Below, piece after piece: positions 12,999 through 23,703 of a stretch of DNA of 64,000 bases. Each line of letters begins with the position of its first letter. Positions within the stretch are counted from its first letter, which is position 1. This DNA is from Erinaceus europaeus. Lineage: Eukaryota; Chordata; Mammalia; Eulipotyphla; Erinaceidae. The stretch covers positions 558,001-622,000 of the forward strand of contig NW_026647180.1 in the NCBI RefSeq assembly GCF_950295315.1, read 5' to 3'. A model generated the notes under the pieces. The model was not told the origin of the DNA, made no database searches, and saw nothing but the letters and a program-made list of their open reading frames with translations. The position numbers were made by a program, and so were the translations under genes.

Positions 12999-13400
12999 CT
13001 TCTGGATGAAGTCCGCCATTGCACCCCTGGACCCCGGATCCCGGACCCCGGACCCCGGATCCCGGACCACGGATCCCGGACCCCAGACCCTGAACCGCCT
13101 TCGTTGTGGAGCCGGTGGGTTGGTCACTGGAGGAGTGGCTCGCGGGTCGACCGGGTGCCTGGATGAAGTCAGCTGTGGCACCCCTGGACCCCGGATCCCG
13201 AATTTCAGACTACCTTCGTTGTGGAGCCAGCGGGTCGACCAGAACTCCCTTGGGACTTAATCGCTGGATGAAGTCTGCCTTAGGATCCCAGGATCCCGCC
13301 ACCCTGCCACCCAGCCACCCGTTTCCTGGACTGCGGCCTTGTGGAGCAGGCAGGTCGACCAGCACTCCCCTGGGACTTAGTCTCTGGCAGAAGAATTTGC
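12999..13400 (+). repeat. CpG-rich minisatellite
   Basis: Three irregular units start with 'ctggatgaagtc' at about 13002, 13159 and 13264. Each contains part of 'cacccctggaccccggatcc' and 'ccttcgttgtggagcc', then 'gggtcgacc'. Within the first unit a shorter 'ggaccccggatcccgga' motif is itself repeated. The stretch is markedly richer in CpG than the neighbouring DNA. It has two overlapping short frames but no recognisable protein. It could be the variable core of an LTR or a recombination-derived minisatellite. I cannot decide from one locus. Confidence 0.7.
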
Positions 13401-13424
13401 GAGTTGGAATGGAAGTCTGAATGA

Positions 13425-13530
13425 TGTTGCACTCTGGCTCCTTGAATCACCACAGGCTTCCTGGGCTTAGTTGTGGAGCCTCAGGAATGAGGGTCTCTTA
13501 GCATAACTATTATCCTCTCTACCCCTGCTA
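13425..13530 (-). repeat. Old SINE fragment
   Basis: The segment reads 'tggagcctcaggaatgag', then 'ggtctcttagcataactatt' and 'tctctacccctg'. This matches the tail-to-head pattern of a hedgehog SINE in minus orientation, more intact at 17165-17265. It is degraded and lacks recognisable target duplications. The following 13531-13612 is a GTGGA-rich run. Confidence 0.5.
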
Positions 13531-13612
13531 GGCAACACTTTGTATCTTTCTGGCCAGAAATTTGCATTGTAAATGAGTGGGTGGGTTGGGGTGGAGTGGA
13601 GTGGAGTGGAGT

Positions 13613-13873
13613 GAAGTGAAGGGTGAAGGGTGGTGGTGAGCAGAGAGTTGGGGATTCCTCAGAGAAAGGGTACTTGGTAGGTAGCCACCGCCCCCAGTTT
13701 CCTTTCCCTCACCCCCCCACCATTTTTTATTCACTGGATTTATATATCTATATATTTTTATATATGAGCAGAAAAGAAATGTCTGTATATAATATGTATC
13801 ATGTCTGTCCAAGACCACACACACATTCCTTTAGAAAATAAAACTGGGGGAGGGGTACAAAACACATTGCTTG
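13613..13873 (+). repeat. Left edge of the array with ~1.88-kb internal deletion
   Basis: This piece matches 17892-18142 of unit 1 but is visibly diverged. For example it has 'gcagagagttgg' for 'gcagagtgttgg' and an extra 'tatttttatatatg' run. It then joins at 'cattgcttgtt' straight into the 'ttcagctc' landmark. The ~1.88 kb that lies between these points in other units (18143-20023) is absent. The join shares 'tt' with both sides. The edge is therefore a rearranged, older unit end. Confidence 0.8.
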
Positions 13874-14221
13874 TTCAGCTCTTGGGACATGATGGGAGAG
13901 GAGAACCTAGAGGGGGTTGAAGAGTTATGTGGAAAGATGAGACATGTTGTGCATGTACAAACTGTTGTATTTTTCTGTCGACTGTAAACCATTAACAACA
14001 CCCCCCATGAAGGAAGGAAGGAAGGGAGGGAGGAAGGAAGGAAGGAAACAGAGAAAGAGAGAGAGAGAGAGAGAAAGGTCTCCTGTGAGCCTGCTGCATA
14101 CCACCATGCCTTTTCTGGCTAGAGGCCCCAGATGTCCCAAGGCAAAGCACACCACTGTCAAACCAGAAAAGACCAGTGTTCCTATCTGCCTATTTCAGTG
14201 CCTCCGTTCCTATTATTGAAA

Positions 14222-14224
<3 letters not shown>

Positions 14225-14268
<44 letters not shown>
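14225..14268 (+). repeat. (AT)n microsatellite of the 6.1-kb unit
   Basis: Pure AT repeat at a fixed place in each unit. Equivalents lie near 20376-20422, 26503-26536, 32630-32676, 38762-38796 and 44862-44898. Lengths vary from unit to unit while flanks stay constant, so tract length changes faster than unit sequence. Confidence 0.9.
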
Positions 14269-14279
<11 letters not shown>

Positions 14280-14595
14280 AATTATATCTATTTATCATTC
14301 TCCTTCTCCTTCTCCTTCTCCTTCTTATCCCTCCAGGGTTATTGCTGGGCTCCTTGCCTGCACCATGAATCCAGCTCTCCCAGGGGCCATTTTTCCCCCT
14401 TTTGTTGCCCTTGTTTATCCTCCTTCTTGCCCCCACCCCAGCACTACTCAACTCTCCTTTATGTTGGGGGGGTGGAGAATCGAACCTGGTACTTGGTAGA
14501 CTCAGGCATGAGAGTCTCTGTGATAAACCTATTCCTTTGTTAATGGTGAAAAGTGTGGAAGAGGGTGACTTACCAAAAGACAGGCATATACACAA

Positions 14596-14604
<9 letters not shown>

Positions 14605-14652
<48 letters not shown>
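14605..14652 (+). repeat. (CT)n(CA)n microsatellite
   Basis: CT run followed by a CA run, between 'acaactctctcc' and 'cttttttgttctaag' in every unit. Equivalents lie near 20745-20791, 26865-26917, 32996-33047, 39114-39180 and 45217-45254. The two halves vary in length independently. Confidence 0.9.
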
Positions 14653-15344
14653 TTTTTGTTCTAAGTCCCATCTCTAATAAAATACTTTGGGGGGGCAGGG
14701 AGGGAGGGAGAGAGATGGATGAGAGTAACTTGGAAAAATGCCATTTCTTTGCATGTGATCAGAAAAGGTTCAGACTAAAATATCATTTTACATTTAAAAT
14801 GAGAACATCCAAGAGTGTAGGAGACAGCAACAAAGATGAAAATAGGTGGAACTCCACAGATGTTGGTGCGTGTGTGTGAGTGTGTGTGTGTGTGTGCATG
14901 TGTGTATAAAGGCCATTTACACATTGACATCCCCCCCATACACACAGGCATACACACACAGAAAAGGTGGAGGGATTAGGCCTCTCCTTTCTTTTCTAAG
15001 AATTCACCCCTCTCCCCTTTGGGAGGGGTATATAGTTTCCTAAATACACCTACCCCGAGCTCAGAAAAAAATTGATTTTTGAGTAATTAATTAATTGACT
15101 GCCTCACTTTAATTCATTGACTGGGCCCCCCTTCCTCCTCCTGCTCCTCCTTCGCCTCCTCCTCTACCACGAACACTACCATCCCTTTTTAAATTATTTA
15201 TTTTCTCACTCTCTCCCTTCTTGCCTTGAGTCCCCTCACCATGTGACACATGCCCTCTGATGGAGGCATCACTAAAACTATCCATTTACATGGTGGGTGA
15301 TAGGGTTCAGGACACAAAGGTTTGTCACTTTATTTTCATTTAAT

Positions 15345-15525
15345 TTTATTTTATTTAAGATTGTACTTATTTCTGAAGCAGAAAGATACGACGGGAGACA
15401 GAGAAAGAGCCAGAAATCACTCTGGTACTGTGCTGCCAGGGGTCGAACTCAGGACCTCCTCGTCATTGAAGGTCCAATACTTTATTTATCCGCTGCGCAA
15501 CCTTCTGGACCACCACAATGTAACT
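15345..15525 (-). mobile_element. tRNA-like hedgehog SINE (short family)
   Basis: Read on the minus strand it has a tRNA-like head ('ggtggtccagaaggttgcgc'). A B-box-like 'gagttcgacccc' follows, then 'agagtgatttctggc' and a tail rich in AAATAAA. The family is recognised from the '(TTTA)n, ccacctcccggatcac' copy at 18846-19004. Equivalent copies lie at 21485-21665, 27611-27791, 33741-33921, 39876-40056 and 51300-51470, so insertion predates array amplification. The copy in unit 6 has 'atgtgctgccaggggtc', closer to consensus than the other units. Confidence 0.75.
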
Positions 15526-15593
15526 TTTCATTTCATAGGAAGAAATCTAAGAAACCAAAGTGAGAACCACTGAGGATGAAAAGAGATGGAACT

Positions 15594-15877
15594 GGGAGTC
15601 TGGCTGTAGCTCAGTGGGTTAAGTGCAGGTGGCACAAAGCACAAGGACCAGCATAAGGATCCCGGTTCGAACCCTGGCTCCCCACCTGCAGGGGAGTCGC
15701 TTCACAGGTGGTGAAGCAGGTCTGCAGGTGTCTATCTTTCTCTCCTCCTCTCTGTCTTCCCCTCCTCTCTCCATTTCTCTCTGTCCTATCCAACAACAAT
15801 AATAACTACAACAATAAAACAACAAGGGCAACAAAAGGGAATAAATAAATAAAATAAATATTAAAAAAAAAAAAAAG
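15594..15877 (+). mobile_element. Full-length tRNA-derived SINE (ERI-like) with 15-bp target duplication
   Basis: The head contains 'tagctcagtgg' (15607-15617), a good pol III A box, and 'ggttcgaaccc' (15664-15674), a good B box. The body has 'ctgcaggggagtcgcttcac', the pyrimidine tract 'tctatctttctctcc', a CAA/AAT-rich section and an AATAAATAAAATAAA tail. It is flanked by 'aaaagagatggaact' at 15579-15593 and 15878-15892. The same insertion with the same flanks is at 21734-22016, 27860-28142, 33990-34271, 40125-40405 and 51548-51824. It was therefore part of the ancestral unit. Confidence 0.92.
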
Positions 15878-15953
15878 AAAAGAGATGGAACTCCAAAGGC
15901 AGTGGTGTGTTGTTTTCATGTCTTTCTCACACCCTGTACTCTGTCTCTGTCTG

Positions 15954-15990
<37 letters not shown>

Positions 15991-16006
15991 GGAAAGAATG
16001 GAGGGA

Positions 16007-16320
16007 CTGGGGAGGCCCGGGTGGTAGTGCAGAGGGTTAAGTACACAGGCAGGGAGCAGACCTGCAGACCTGCTTCACTGCTTCTTGGAGCCTCGCCCCA
16101 CCCCCACCAGCCACTCAAGAGGCTCTCAAACTGGGATGCCCACCCTGGTCCTTGAACTTTGTACCATGCGCTCCCAAACCACAGCGCTACAGTCAAGCCC
16201 ACTCCCAACCCCCACCCCAAGGTGTCTATCTTTCTCTCCCCCTCTCTGTCTTCCCCTCCTATCCGGATTTCTCTCTGTCCTATCCGACAACAATGACAGC
16301 AATAATAACAATGGTAATGA
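16007..16320 (+). mobile_element. Second plus-strand SINE of the unit
   Basis: A related tRNA-derived element begins 'ggggaggcccgggtggtagtg'. It continues 'gggttaagtacac' and 'gacctgcttcactgcttc', carries the 'tgtctatctttctctcccc' tract and ends in a CAA/AATAA-rich tail. Its middle departs from the ERI consensus. One variant marks sub-groups: 'ctcaaactggg' in units 1 and 3 and 'ctcaacctggg' in units 2, 4 and 5. No clean target duplication was found. Confidence 0.75.
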
Positions 16321-16519
16321 TGAACAACCAGGGCCATACAAAGCTGGGGGGGCAGGGATGGCCTCTAGGAGCAGTGGATTCCTACTGTAGGCATGGAACC
16401 ACAGACATAAACCTGGGTGGGGGGCGGGGGGGGGAGAGGAAGGACACTTAGGTCTACTTTCCCTTTCCTAGAACACTCCCCCTGCGCTGCTGTTGCTGTT
16501 GCTTTTGCTGTTGCTGTTG

Positions 16520-16668
16520 CTGTTGTTGCCATTCTAGGAGGGTGTTCACCACCTGTGAAGTGACTCCCCTGCAGGTGGGGATCCGGGGGCTCGAACCGGG
16601 ATCCTTCCTCCTGTCCTTGAGCTTTGCATCAAGTGCGCTTAACCTGCTGCGCTATTGCCGGACTCCCA
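16520..16668 (-). mobile_element. Minus-strand SINE, 5' half
   Basis: On the minus strand this is the SINE head: 'ggagtccggcaatagcgcag' at the right end, then 'gttaagcgcac' and a B box at 16587-16597 (seen on the plus strand as 'gggctcgaacc'). The body follows with 'cctgcaggggagtcacttc'. To its left a (TGC/TGT)n run (16480-16520) replaces the usual tail. Units 4 and 5 carry 'caagcgtgctt' where units 1-3 have 'caagtgcgctt'. Confidence 0.8.
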
Positions 16669-16674
16669 CTAATG

Positions 16675-17265
16675 TTATGTTTTGATGTTTACCAGAGTAC
16701 TGCTCAGCTCTTGTTTTCTTTACTTTTCTCTTTCTTCTTTTTTTTTTCTTCTTTTTTTGCCTGTTTGTTTGTATTATGGCTGGCGCTCAGTGCCTGCTTG
16801 CACTACAAATCCACTGCTCCTGGAGGTTGTTTTTCCCATTTTTTTGCCCTTGTTGTTACCATTGTTGTTGTTGTTAATGTTATTCTTGTCAATGCTGTCT
16901 CAGCTCTTGTTGTTTTATGGAAAAAACAAGACCCTGATGGGGGGGGAGAAGGAAAGGTGGGGCAGGGGTGGGGGTTTGGTTTATACAAAAGAAGTTGTAT
17001 AACCTTTGGTTATACAAAAGACCTTCACTTTTTCCCCTGAGGCCTCAAAGTGCCAGCCAGATTCATTCCACAACAGGCCACAAACCAGAGCTGAGTAGTG
17101 CTCTGGTTGGTCTCTGTGTGTAGATTTCTCTCTCTCTCTTTCTCTCTGAATCTCTCTCTGTCACCAGATGGTGGTTGGGGGGGATATGGTGTCGAGTGAT
17201 TGAACCTGAGACTTTTGAAACCTCAGGCATGAGAGTCTCTTTCTATAACCATTATGCTATTTACC
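16675..17265 (-). repeat. Composite of older SINE pieces
   Basis: Two blocks resemble known hedgehog SINE ends in minus orientation. The first is 'tttaccagagtactgctcag', then 'ctggcgctcagtgcctgctt' and 'tccactgctcctggagg' with (GTT)n. The second is 'gatggtggttggggggga', then 'ttgaacctgagacttttg' and 'ataaccattatgctattt'. A direct 'agaagttgtataacc' / 'ggttatacaaaagacc' palindrome-like phrase sits between them at 16985-17022. Six equivalents are in the array. No gene is seen. Confidence 0.6.
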
Positions 17266-17508
17266 CCCACCCCGACCCTGTAGATTTCTCCTTTCTCACA
17301 AATACATAATTTCTTAAGTTTTATTTATAAAATGGAATAAATACAATTTTTAAAAGCATTTATTTTTGATTGATTGACTCACTTTTCTTTTTTTTTAATA
17401 TATATGAACAAGGGCAACAAAACTGAGAGGGGGAAGAAAAAAAAAGGCCTCCAGGAGCAGTGGAATCCTGGTGCAGGCACTGAGCCCCAGCAATAATTTG
17501 GGAGGGGA

Positions 17509-17511
<3 letters not shown>

Positions 17512-17574
<63 letters not shown>
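17512..17574 (+). repeat. (TG)n microsatellite, first in unit
   Basis: Pure TG repeat between 'ggaggggaata' and 'tatttttttcccattgcatg'. Equivalents are 23651-23702, 29777-29814, 35905-35962 and 42029-42082. Length ranges from about 36 to about 63 bp between otherwise near-identical units. Alternating purine-pyrimidine tracts of this length can adopt Z-DNA. Confidence 0.9.
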
Positions 17575-17576
<2 letters not shown>

Positions 17577-18430
17577 TTTTTTCCCATTGCATGCTATGTG
17601 TGCCTAACCCAGTGTGCCACACCACCACCCAACCCCTGACTCTATCTATCTATCTATCTCTCATCTATTTTCATTTGAGAGAGGGAGCTGAGGTCTCAGG
17701 TGGGATCCCCACAGACCAGGACCAGTTGCCAGAACTCAGCAATATTCTGGACTGTCCCTCCTGCCTTCCCCCCTCCTTTTTTTGTTTTTTTTTAAATCTA
17801 CTCTTCAATATAACAATCCAGATGCATTGTAAGGGGTTCAGCATAAACTGTAACTTTTCCTTTAAAAGAAAGAAATCCAATAAACCATAGGGAAGTGAAG
17901 GGTGAAGGGTGGTGGTGAGCAGAGTGTTGGGGATTCCTCAGAGAAAGGGTACCTGGTAGGTAGCCACTGCCCCCAATTTCCTTTCCCTCAACCCCCCGCC
18001 ATTTTTTATTCACTGGATTTATATATCTATATGGAGCAGAAAATAAATGTCTGTATATAATATGTATCATGTCTGTCCAAGACCACACACACATTCCTTT
18101 AGAAAATAAAACTGGGGGAGGGGAACAACACACATTGCTTGTTTGCTTGCTTGCTTGCTGAATGTATGAATGAATAAAGCTGGGGGTTGTGTGTCACAAA
18201 GCCTTATTTCTGCTGTTGTTCATCTCAAGAGCTACTGAGGAACAGGATTCGCTGTCTTGCACCTACAGGTTTTGTGAAGGCACCAGGGACTGACTGAAGT
18301 AGTAACCTCAGAGGAGTCCAATACATGAAAGTCTTTTGCATAATCTTGATATCACCAGGGTCCCTTTCTCTCCTGTCTGATTCTATTTTAGTATATTCAT
18401 TGTCTATTACATGCCTGAGAGAGCTTAACA

Positions 18431-18435
<5 letters not shown>

Positions 18436-18486
<51 letters not shown>
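18436..18486 (+). repeat. (TG)n microsatellite, second in unit
   Basis: Pure TG tract following 'gagagagcttaacagat'. Equivalents are 24561-24616, 30674-30733, 36822-36881 and 42938-42988. The unit 5 copy is interrupted ('gtttgttgg'). A (CT)n run follows at 18525-18552. Confidence 0.9.
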
Positions 18487-18487
<1 letters not shown>

Positions 18488-18572
18488 GGGGGGGTGGGGC
18501 GTCAGGGGAGAAGAGAAGGCTGTGCATCTCTCTCTCTCTCTCTCTCTCTCTCAAGATAAACAAATTATCTTT

Positions 18573-18845
18573 TAAAGATATTTTATTTATTTACTTATTT
18601 ATTCCCTTTTGTTGTCTTTGGTTTATTTTCGTCGCCATTGTTGGATAGGACAGAGAGGAGGGGAAGACAGAGAGAAAGATAGACATCTGTAGACAGACCT
18701 GCTTCACCACTGCTTGCTTGTGAAGCAACTAACTCCCCTGCAGGTGGGGAGCCAGGTGCTTGAACCTGGATCCTCACACTGGTGGTCCTTGCCCTTTGTG
18801 CCACTTGCACACTTGACCTGCTGTGCTCAGGCCTGACTAACTCCC

Positions 18846-18876
<31 letters not shown>

Positions 18877-19004
18877 TGAGAATGACAGAAGGAGACAGAA
18901 AGAACCAGACATCACACCAGTACATATGTTACCGGGGGTTGAACTTGGGGGCCTCATGCTTGAGAGTTCAGTGCTCTATCCATCAGGCCACCTCCCGGAT
19001 CACT
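18573..19004 (-). mobile_element. SINE pair flanked by one target duplication
   Basis: Two elements in minus orientation: an ERI-like SINE (18573-18838; head at right, tail '(ATTTATTT)n' at left) and the short tRNA-like family (18846-19004; '(TTTA)n' tail, 'ccacctcccggatcac' head). The 11-bp 'aaattatcttt' occurs at 18562-18572 and 19005-19015, outside the pair. This fits one element inserting first and the other landing at its end, or joint insertion as a composite. The copy in unit 5 (43070-43500) differs by many substitutions and is nearer to SINE consensus. Confidence 0.8.
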
Positions 19005-19148
19005 AAATTATCTTTATGTCTTGGATAGAGATAGCCAGAAATTGAGAGGGAAGGGGTGGGGGGAGTGGGGGAGAGAAAGAGAGACACCTGCAGCCCTGCT
19101 TCACTACTTGTGAAAGAAGAGGAAAGAATACAGAAAGCAGGGTGTGTC

Positions 19149-19220
19149 CTTCTCCTCCTTCTTCTCCTTCTCCTTCTCCTTCTCCTTCTCCTTCTCCTTC
19201 TCCTTCTCCTTCTCCTTCTC
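19149..19220 (+). repeat. (CTTCTC)n polypyrimidine tract
   Basis: Hexanucleotide CTTCTC repeat at the same place in each unit (25276-25348, 31393-31472, 37550-37604). In unit 5 it is instead mainly (CTC)n (43641-43670). A pure polypyrimidine mirror-type tract is a candidate for triplex (H-DNA) formation. It is followed by a SINE end (19221-19330, minus). Confidence 0.85.
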
Positions 19221-20023
19221 CCAATTGCACTGCTCAGCTGTGGATTATGGTGGTGTGGGGGGCTGGAACCTGGGACCTTGGAGTCTCAGTGCTTGAGTCT
19301 GTTTCCATAAACATTATGCTCTTTCACTCACCCTTTCTTTGCTTGCTTGCTTGCTCTTTTAATTTTTCCTTCTCCTCCTTCTACAAACACCCACCCCCCA
19401 CTAAATTTCATGCTGGACTACTTTGGCCTCAGGAAAACAGTTCAAGCTACCTCAACTTGAAAACAACAACAAAACAAACAAACAAAAAACAAAAAAACAA
19501 AAAAACAAGAAAGAAAAGAAAAGAAAAAAGAAAGCACATTTCATTCCACCCTCCCCCCTCTCTCTGCAGCTTGGAAACAACAACAACAACAACAGTTGAG
19601 TGTTGAGGGAAGATAAAAAAGACCATCCTGCCCCAAAGCTGGGACTATCTGCATCTGAATGAAGCCTTTGAAAGGATGGTCCACTCTGGCGAGATCCAGT
19701 TCATTCATTCATTCATTCATTCAATCATTCTTACAAAAACAATGTTTCTAGAAAGGACACACCTCCTGCTCTCCATCTCCCCAACTTGTGGTCAGTGGTC
19801 ATTTCCCCATGAAAAATAAAATAAATGAATAAAAGAAATTTCTTCCGAGGGGGAGGGGGAACCCGAGGCTACAGATGCAGGTGGAGGTTGAGAAGGCAGA
19901 GCCATGAACAAGCTCTTTGCTTCCAGCATTGAAATACTAATGAGAGAAAGATGTCAGTCTGTCATCTATGGCACGGAAGTAACAGACTCTGGGGTGGGGG
20001 TCGGAGTCGGGGGGGGGGGAGTG

Positions 20024-20373
20024 TTCAGCTCTTGGGACATGATGGGAGAGGAGAACCTAGAGGGGGTTGAAGAGTTATGTGGAAAGATGAGACATGTTGT
20101 GCATGTACAAACTGTTGTATTTTTCTGTCGACTGTAAACCATTAACAACACCCCCCATGAAGGAAGGAAGGAAGGGAGGGAGGAAGGAAGGAAGGAAACA
20201 GAGAAAGAGAGAGAGAGAGAGAGAAAGGTCTCCTGTGAGCCTGCTGCATACCACCATGCCTTTTCTGGCTAGAGGCCCCAGATGTCCCAAGGCAAAGCAC
20301 ACCACTGTCAAACCAGAAAAGACCAGTGTTCCTATCTGCCTATTTCAGTGCCTCCATTCCTATTATTGAAATG

Positions 20374-20427
<54 letters not shown>

Positions 20428-20739
20428 TATATCTATTTATCATTCTCCTTCTCCTTCTCCTTCTCCTTCTTATCCCTCCAGGGTTATTGCTGGGCTCCTT
20501 GCCTGCACCATGAATCCAGCTCTCCCAGGGGCCATTTTTCCCCCTTTTGTTGCCCTTGTTTATCCTCCTTCTTGCCCCCACCCCAGCACTACTCAACTCT
20601 CCTTTATGTTGGGGGGTGGAGAATCGAACCTGGTACTTGGTAGACTCAGGCATGAGAGTCTCTGTGATAAACCTATTCCTTTGTTAATGGTGAAAAGTGT
20701 GGAAGAGGGTGACTTACCAAAAGACAAGCATATACACAA

Positions 20740-20791
<52 letters not shown>

Positions 20792-22092
20792 TTTTTTGTT
20801 CTAAGTCCCATCTCTAATAAAATACTTTGGGGGGGCAGGGAGGGAGGGAGAGAGATGGATGAGAGTAACTTGGAAAAATGCCATTTCTTTGCATGTGATC
20901 AGAAAAGGTTCAGACTAAAATATCATTTTACATTTAAAATGAGAACATCCAAGAGTGTAGGAGACAGCAACAAAGATGAAAATAGGTGGAACTCCACAGA
21001 TGTTGGTGCGTGTGTGTGAGTGTGTGTGTGTGTGTGCATGTGTGTATAAAGGCCATTTACACATTGACATCCCCCCCATACACACAGGCATACACACACA
21101 GAAAAGGTGGAGGGATTAGGCCTCTCCTTTCTTTTCTAAGAATTCACCCCTCTCCCCTTTGGGAGGGGTATATAGTTTCCTAAATACACCTACCCCGAGC
21201 TCAGAAAAAAATTGATTTTTGAGTAATTAATTAATTGACTGCCTCACTTTAATTCATTGACTGGGCCCCCCTTCCTCCTCCTGCTCCTCCTTCGCCTCCT
21301 CCTCTACCACCAACACTACCATCCCTTTTTAAATTATTTATTTTCTCACTCTCTCCCTTCTTGCCTTGAGTCCCCTCACCATGTGACACATGCCCTCTGA
21401 TGGAGGCATCACTAAAACTATCCATTTACATGGTGGGTGATAGGGTTCAGGACACAAAGGTTTGTCACTTTATTTTCATTTAATTTTATTTTATTTAAGA
21501 TTGTACTTATTTCTGAAGCAGAAAGATACGACGGGAGACAGAGAAAGAGCCAGAAATCACTCTGGTACTGTGCTGCCAGGGGTCGAACTCAGGACCTCCT
21601 CGTCATTGAAGGTCCAATACTTTATTTATCCGCTGCGCAACCTTCTGGACCACCACAATGTAACTTTTCATTTCATAGGAAGAAATCTAAGAAACCAAAG
21701 TGAGAACCACTGAGGATGAAAAGAGATGGAACTGGGAGTCTGGCTGTAGCTCAGTGGGTTAAGTGCAGGTGGCACAAAGCACAAGGACCAGCATAAGGAT
21801 CCCGGTTCGAACCCTGGCTCCCCACCTGCAGGGGAGTCGCTTCACAGGTGGTGAAGCAGGTCTGCAGGTGTCTATCTTTCTCTCCTCCTCTCTGTCTTCC
21901 CCTCCTCTCTCCATTTCTCTCTGTCCTATCCAACAACAATAATAACTACAACAATAAAACAACAAGGGCAACAAAAGGGAATAAATAAATAAAATAAATA
22001 TTAAAAAAAAAAAAAGAAAAGAGATGGAACTCCAAAGGCAGTGGTGTGTTGTTTTCATGTCTTTCTCACACCCTGTACTCTGTCTCTGTCTG

Positions 22093-22129
<37 letters not shown>

Positions 22130-23647
22130 GGAAAGAATGGAGGGACTGGGGAGGCCCGGGTGGTAGTGCAGAGGGTTAAGTACACAGGCAGGGAGCAGAC
22201 CTGCAGACCTGCTTCACTGCTTCTTGGAGCCTCGCCCCACCCCCACCAGCCACTCAAGAGGCTCTCAACCTGGGATGCCCACCCTGGTCCTTGAACTTTG
22301 TACCATGCGCTCCCAAACCACAGCGCTACAGTCAAGCCCACTCCCAACCCCCACCCCAAGGTGTCTATCTTTCTCTCCCCCTCTCTGTCTTCCCCTCCTA
22401 TCCGGATTTCTCTCTGTCCTATCCGACAACAATGACAGCAATAATAACAATGGTAATGATGAACAACCAGGGCCATACAAAGCTGGGGGGGCAGGGATGG
22501 CCTCTAGGAGCAGTGGATTCCTACTGTAGGCATGGAACCACAGACATAAACCTGGGTGGGGGGCGGGGGGGGGAGAGGAAGGACACTTAGGTCTACTTTC
22601 CCTTTCCTAGAACACTCCCCCTGCGCTGCTGTTGCTGTTGCTTTTGCTGTTGCTGTTGCTGTTGTTGCCATTCTAGGAGGGTGTTCACCACCTGTGAAGT
22701 GACTCCCCTGCAGGTGGGGATCCGGGGGCTCGAACCGGGATCCTTCCTCCTGTCCTTGAGCTTTGCATCAAGTGCGCTTAACCTGCTGCGCTATTGCCGG
22801 ACTCCCACTAATGTTATGTTTTGATGTTTACCAGAGTACTGCTCAGCTCTTGTTTTCTTTACTTTTCTCTTTCTTCTTTTTTTTTTCTTCTTTTTTTGCC
22901 TGTTTGTTTGTATTATGGCTGGCGCTCAGTGCCTGCTTGCACTACAAATCCACTGCTCCTGGAGGTTGTTTTTCCCATTTTTTTGCCCTTGTTGTTACCA
23001 TTGTTGTTGTTGTTAATGTTATTCTTGTCAATGCTGTCTCAGCTCTTGTTGTTTTATGGAAAAAACAAGACCCTGATGGGGGGGGAGAAGGAAAGGTGGG
23101 GCAGGGGTGGGGGTTTGGTTTATACAAAAGAAGTTGTATAACCTTTGGTTATACAAAAGACCTTCACTTTTTCCCCTGAGGCCTCAAAGTGCCAGCCAGA
23201 TTCATTCCACAACAGGCCACAAACCAGAGCTGAGTAGTGCTCTGGTTGGTCTCTGTGTGTAGATTTCTCTCTCTCTCTTTCTCTCTGAATCTCTCTCTGT
23301 CACCAGATGGTGGTTGGGGGGGATATGGTGTCGAGTGATTGAACCTGAGACTTTTGAAACCTCAGGCATGAGAGTCTCTTTCTATAACCATTATGCTATT
23401 TACCCCCACCCCGACCCTGTAGATTTCTCCTTTCTCACAAATACATAATTTCTTAAGTTTTATTTATAAAATGGAATAAATACAATTTTTAAAAGCATTT
23501 ATTTTTGATTGATTGACTCACTTTTCTTTTTTTTTAATATATATGAACAAGGGCAACAAAACTGAGAGGGGGAAGAAAAAAATAGGCCTCCAGGAGCAGT
23601 GGAATCCTGGTGCAGGCACTGAGCCCCAGCAATAATTTGGGAGGGGA

Positions 23648-23703
<56 letters not shown>

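Larger units (their letters stand above)
13874..20023 (+). repeat. 6.1-kb unit 1 (6150 bp)
   Basis: Reference unit for this annotation. In order it holds a (GGAA)n/(GA)n tract (14008-14074), (AT)n (14225-14268), (TCTCCT)n (14300-14326) and a SINE scrap. Next come (CT)n(CA)n (14605-14652) and four clear SINEs (15345-15525 minus, 15594-15877 plus, 16007-16320 plus, 16520-16668 minus). A composite minus SINE region follows (16675-17265), then (TG)n (17512-17574), (TCTA)n, (TG)n (18436-18486), a SINE pair (18573-19004 minus), (CTTCTC)n (19149-19220), an A-rich tract and a poly-G run (20010-20020). It groups with units 2 and 3 by shared variants. Confidence 0.9.

Noticed and set aside
15594..15680. 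tRNA gene suggested by A and B boxes
   Set aside because: The boxes belong to a tRNA-derived SINE head followed by SINE body, pyrimidine tract and A-rich tail with target duplications. No cloverleaf with acceptor pairing is evident.
16624..17040. 138-codon hydrophobic open frame repeated in the units as a possible membrane protein
   Set aside because: It runs through minus-strand SINE sequence and T-rich tracts; the poly-Phe and poly-Leu come from CTT/TTT runs. Recurrence reflects duplicated DNA, and units 4-6 change the frame by small indels.
17360..17890. Frames with long Thr-His or Cys-Val runs
   Set aside because: Plain translations of (TG)n/(CA)n microsatellites, open only because that repeat has no stop codons.
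19142..19606. 154-156 codon Ser-Pro-rich frame in each unit
   Set aside because: It is the translation of the (CTTCTC)n tract, a SINE end and an A-rich run. Length follows the microsatellite, and unit 5 loses it when the tract becomes (CTC)n.
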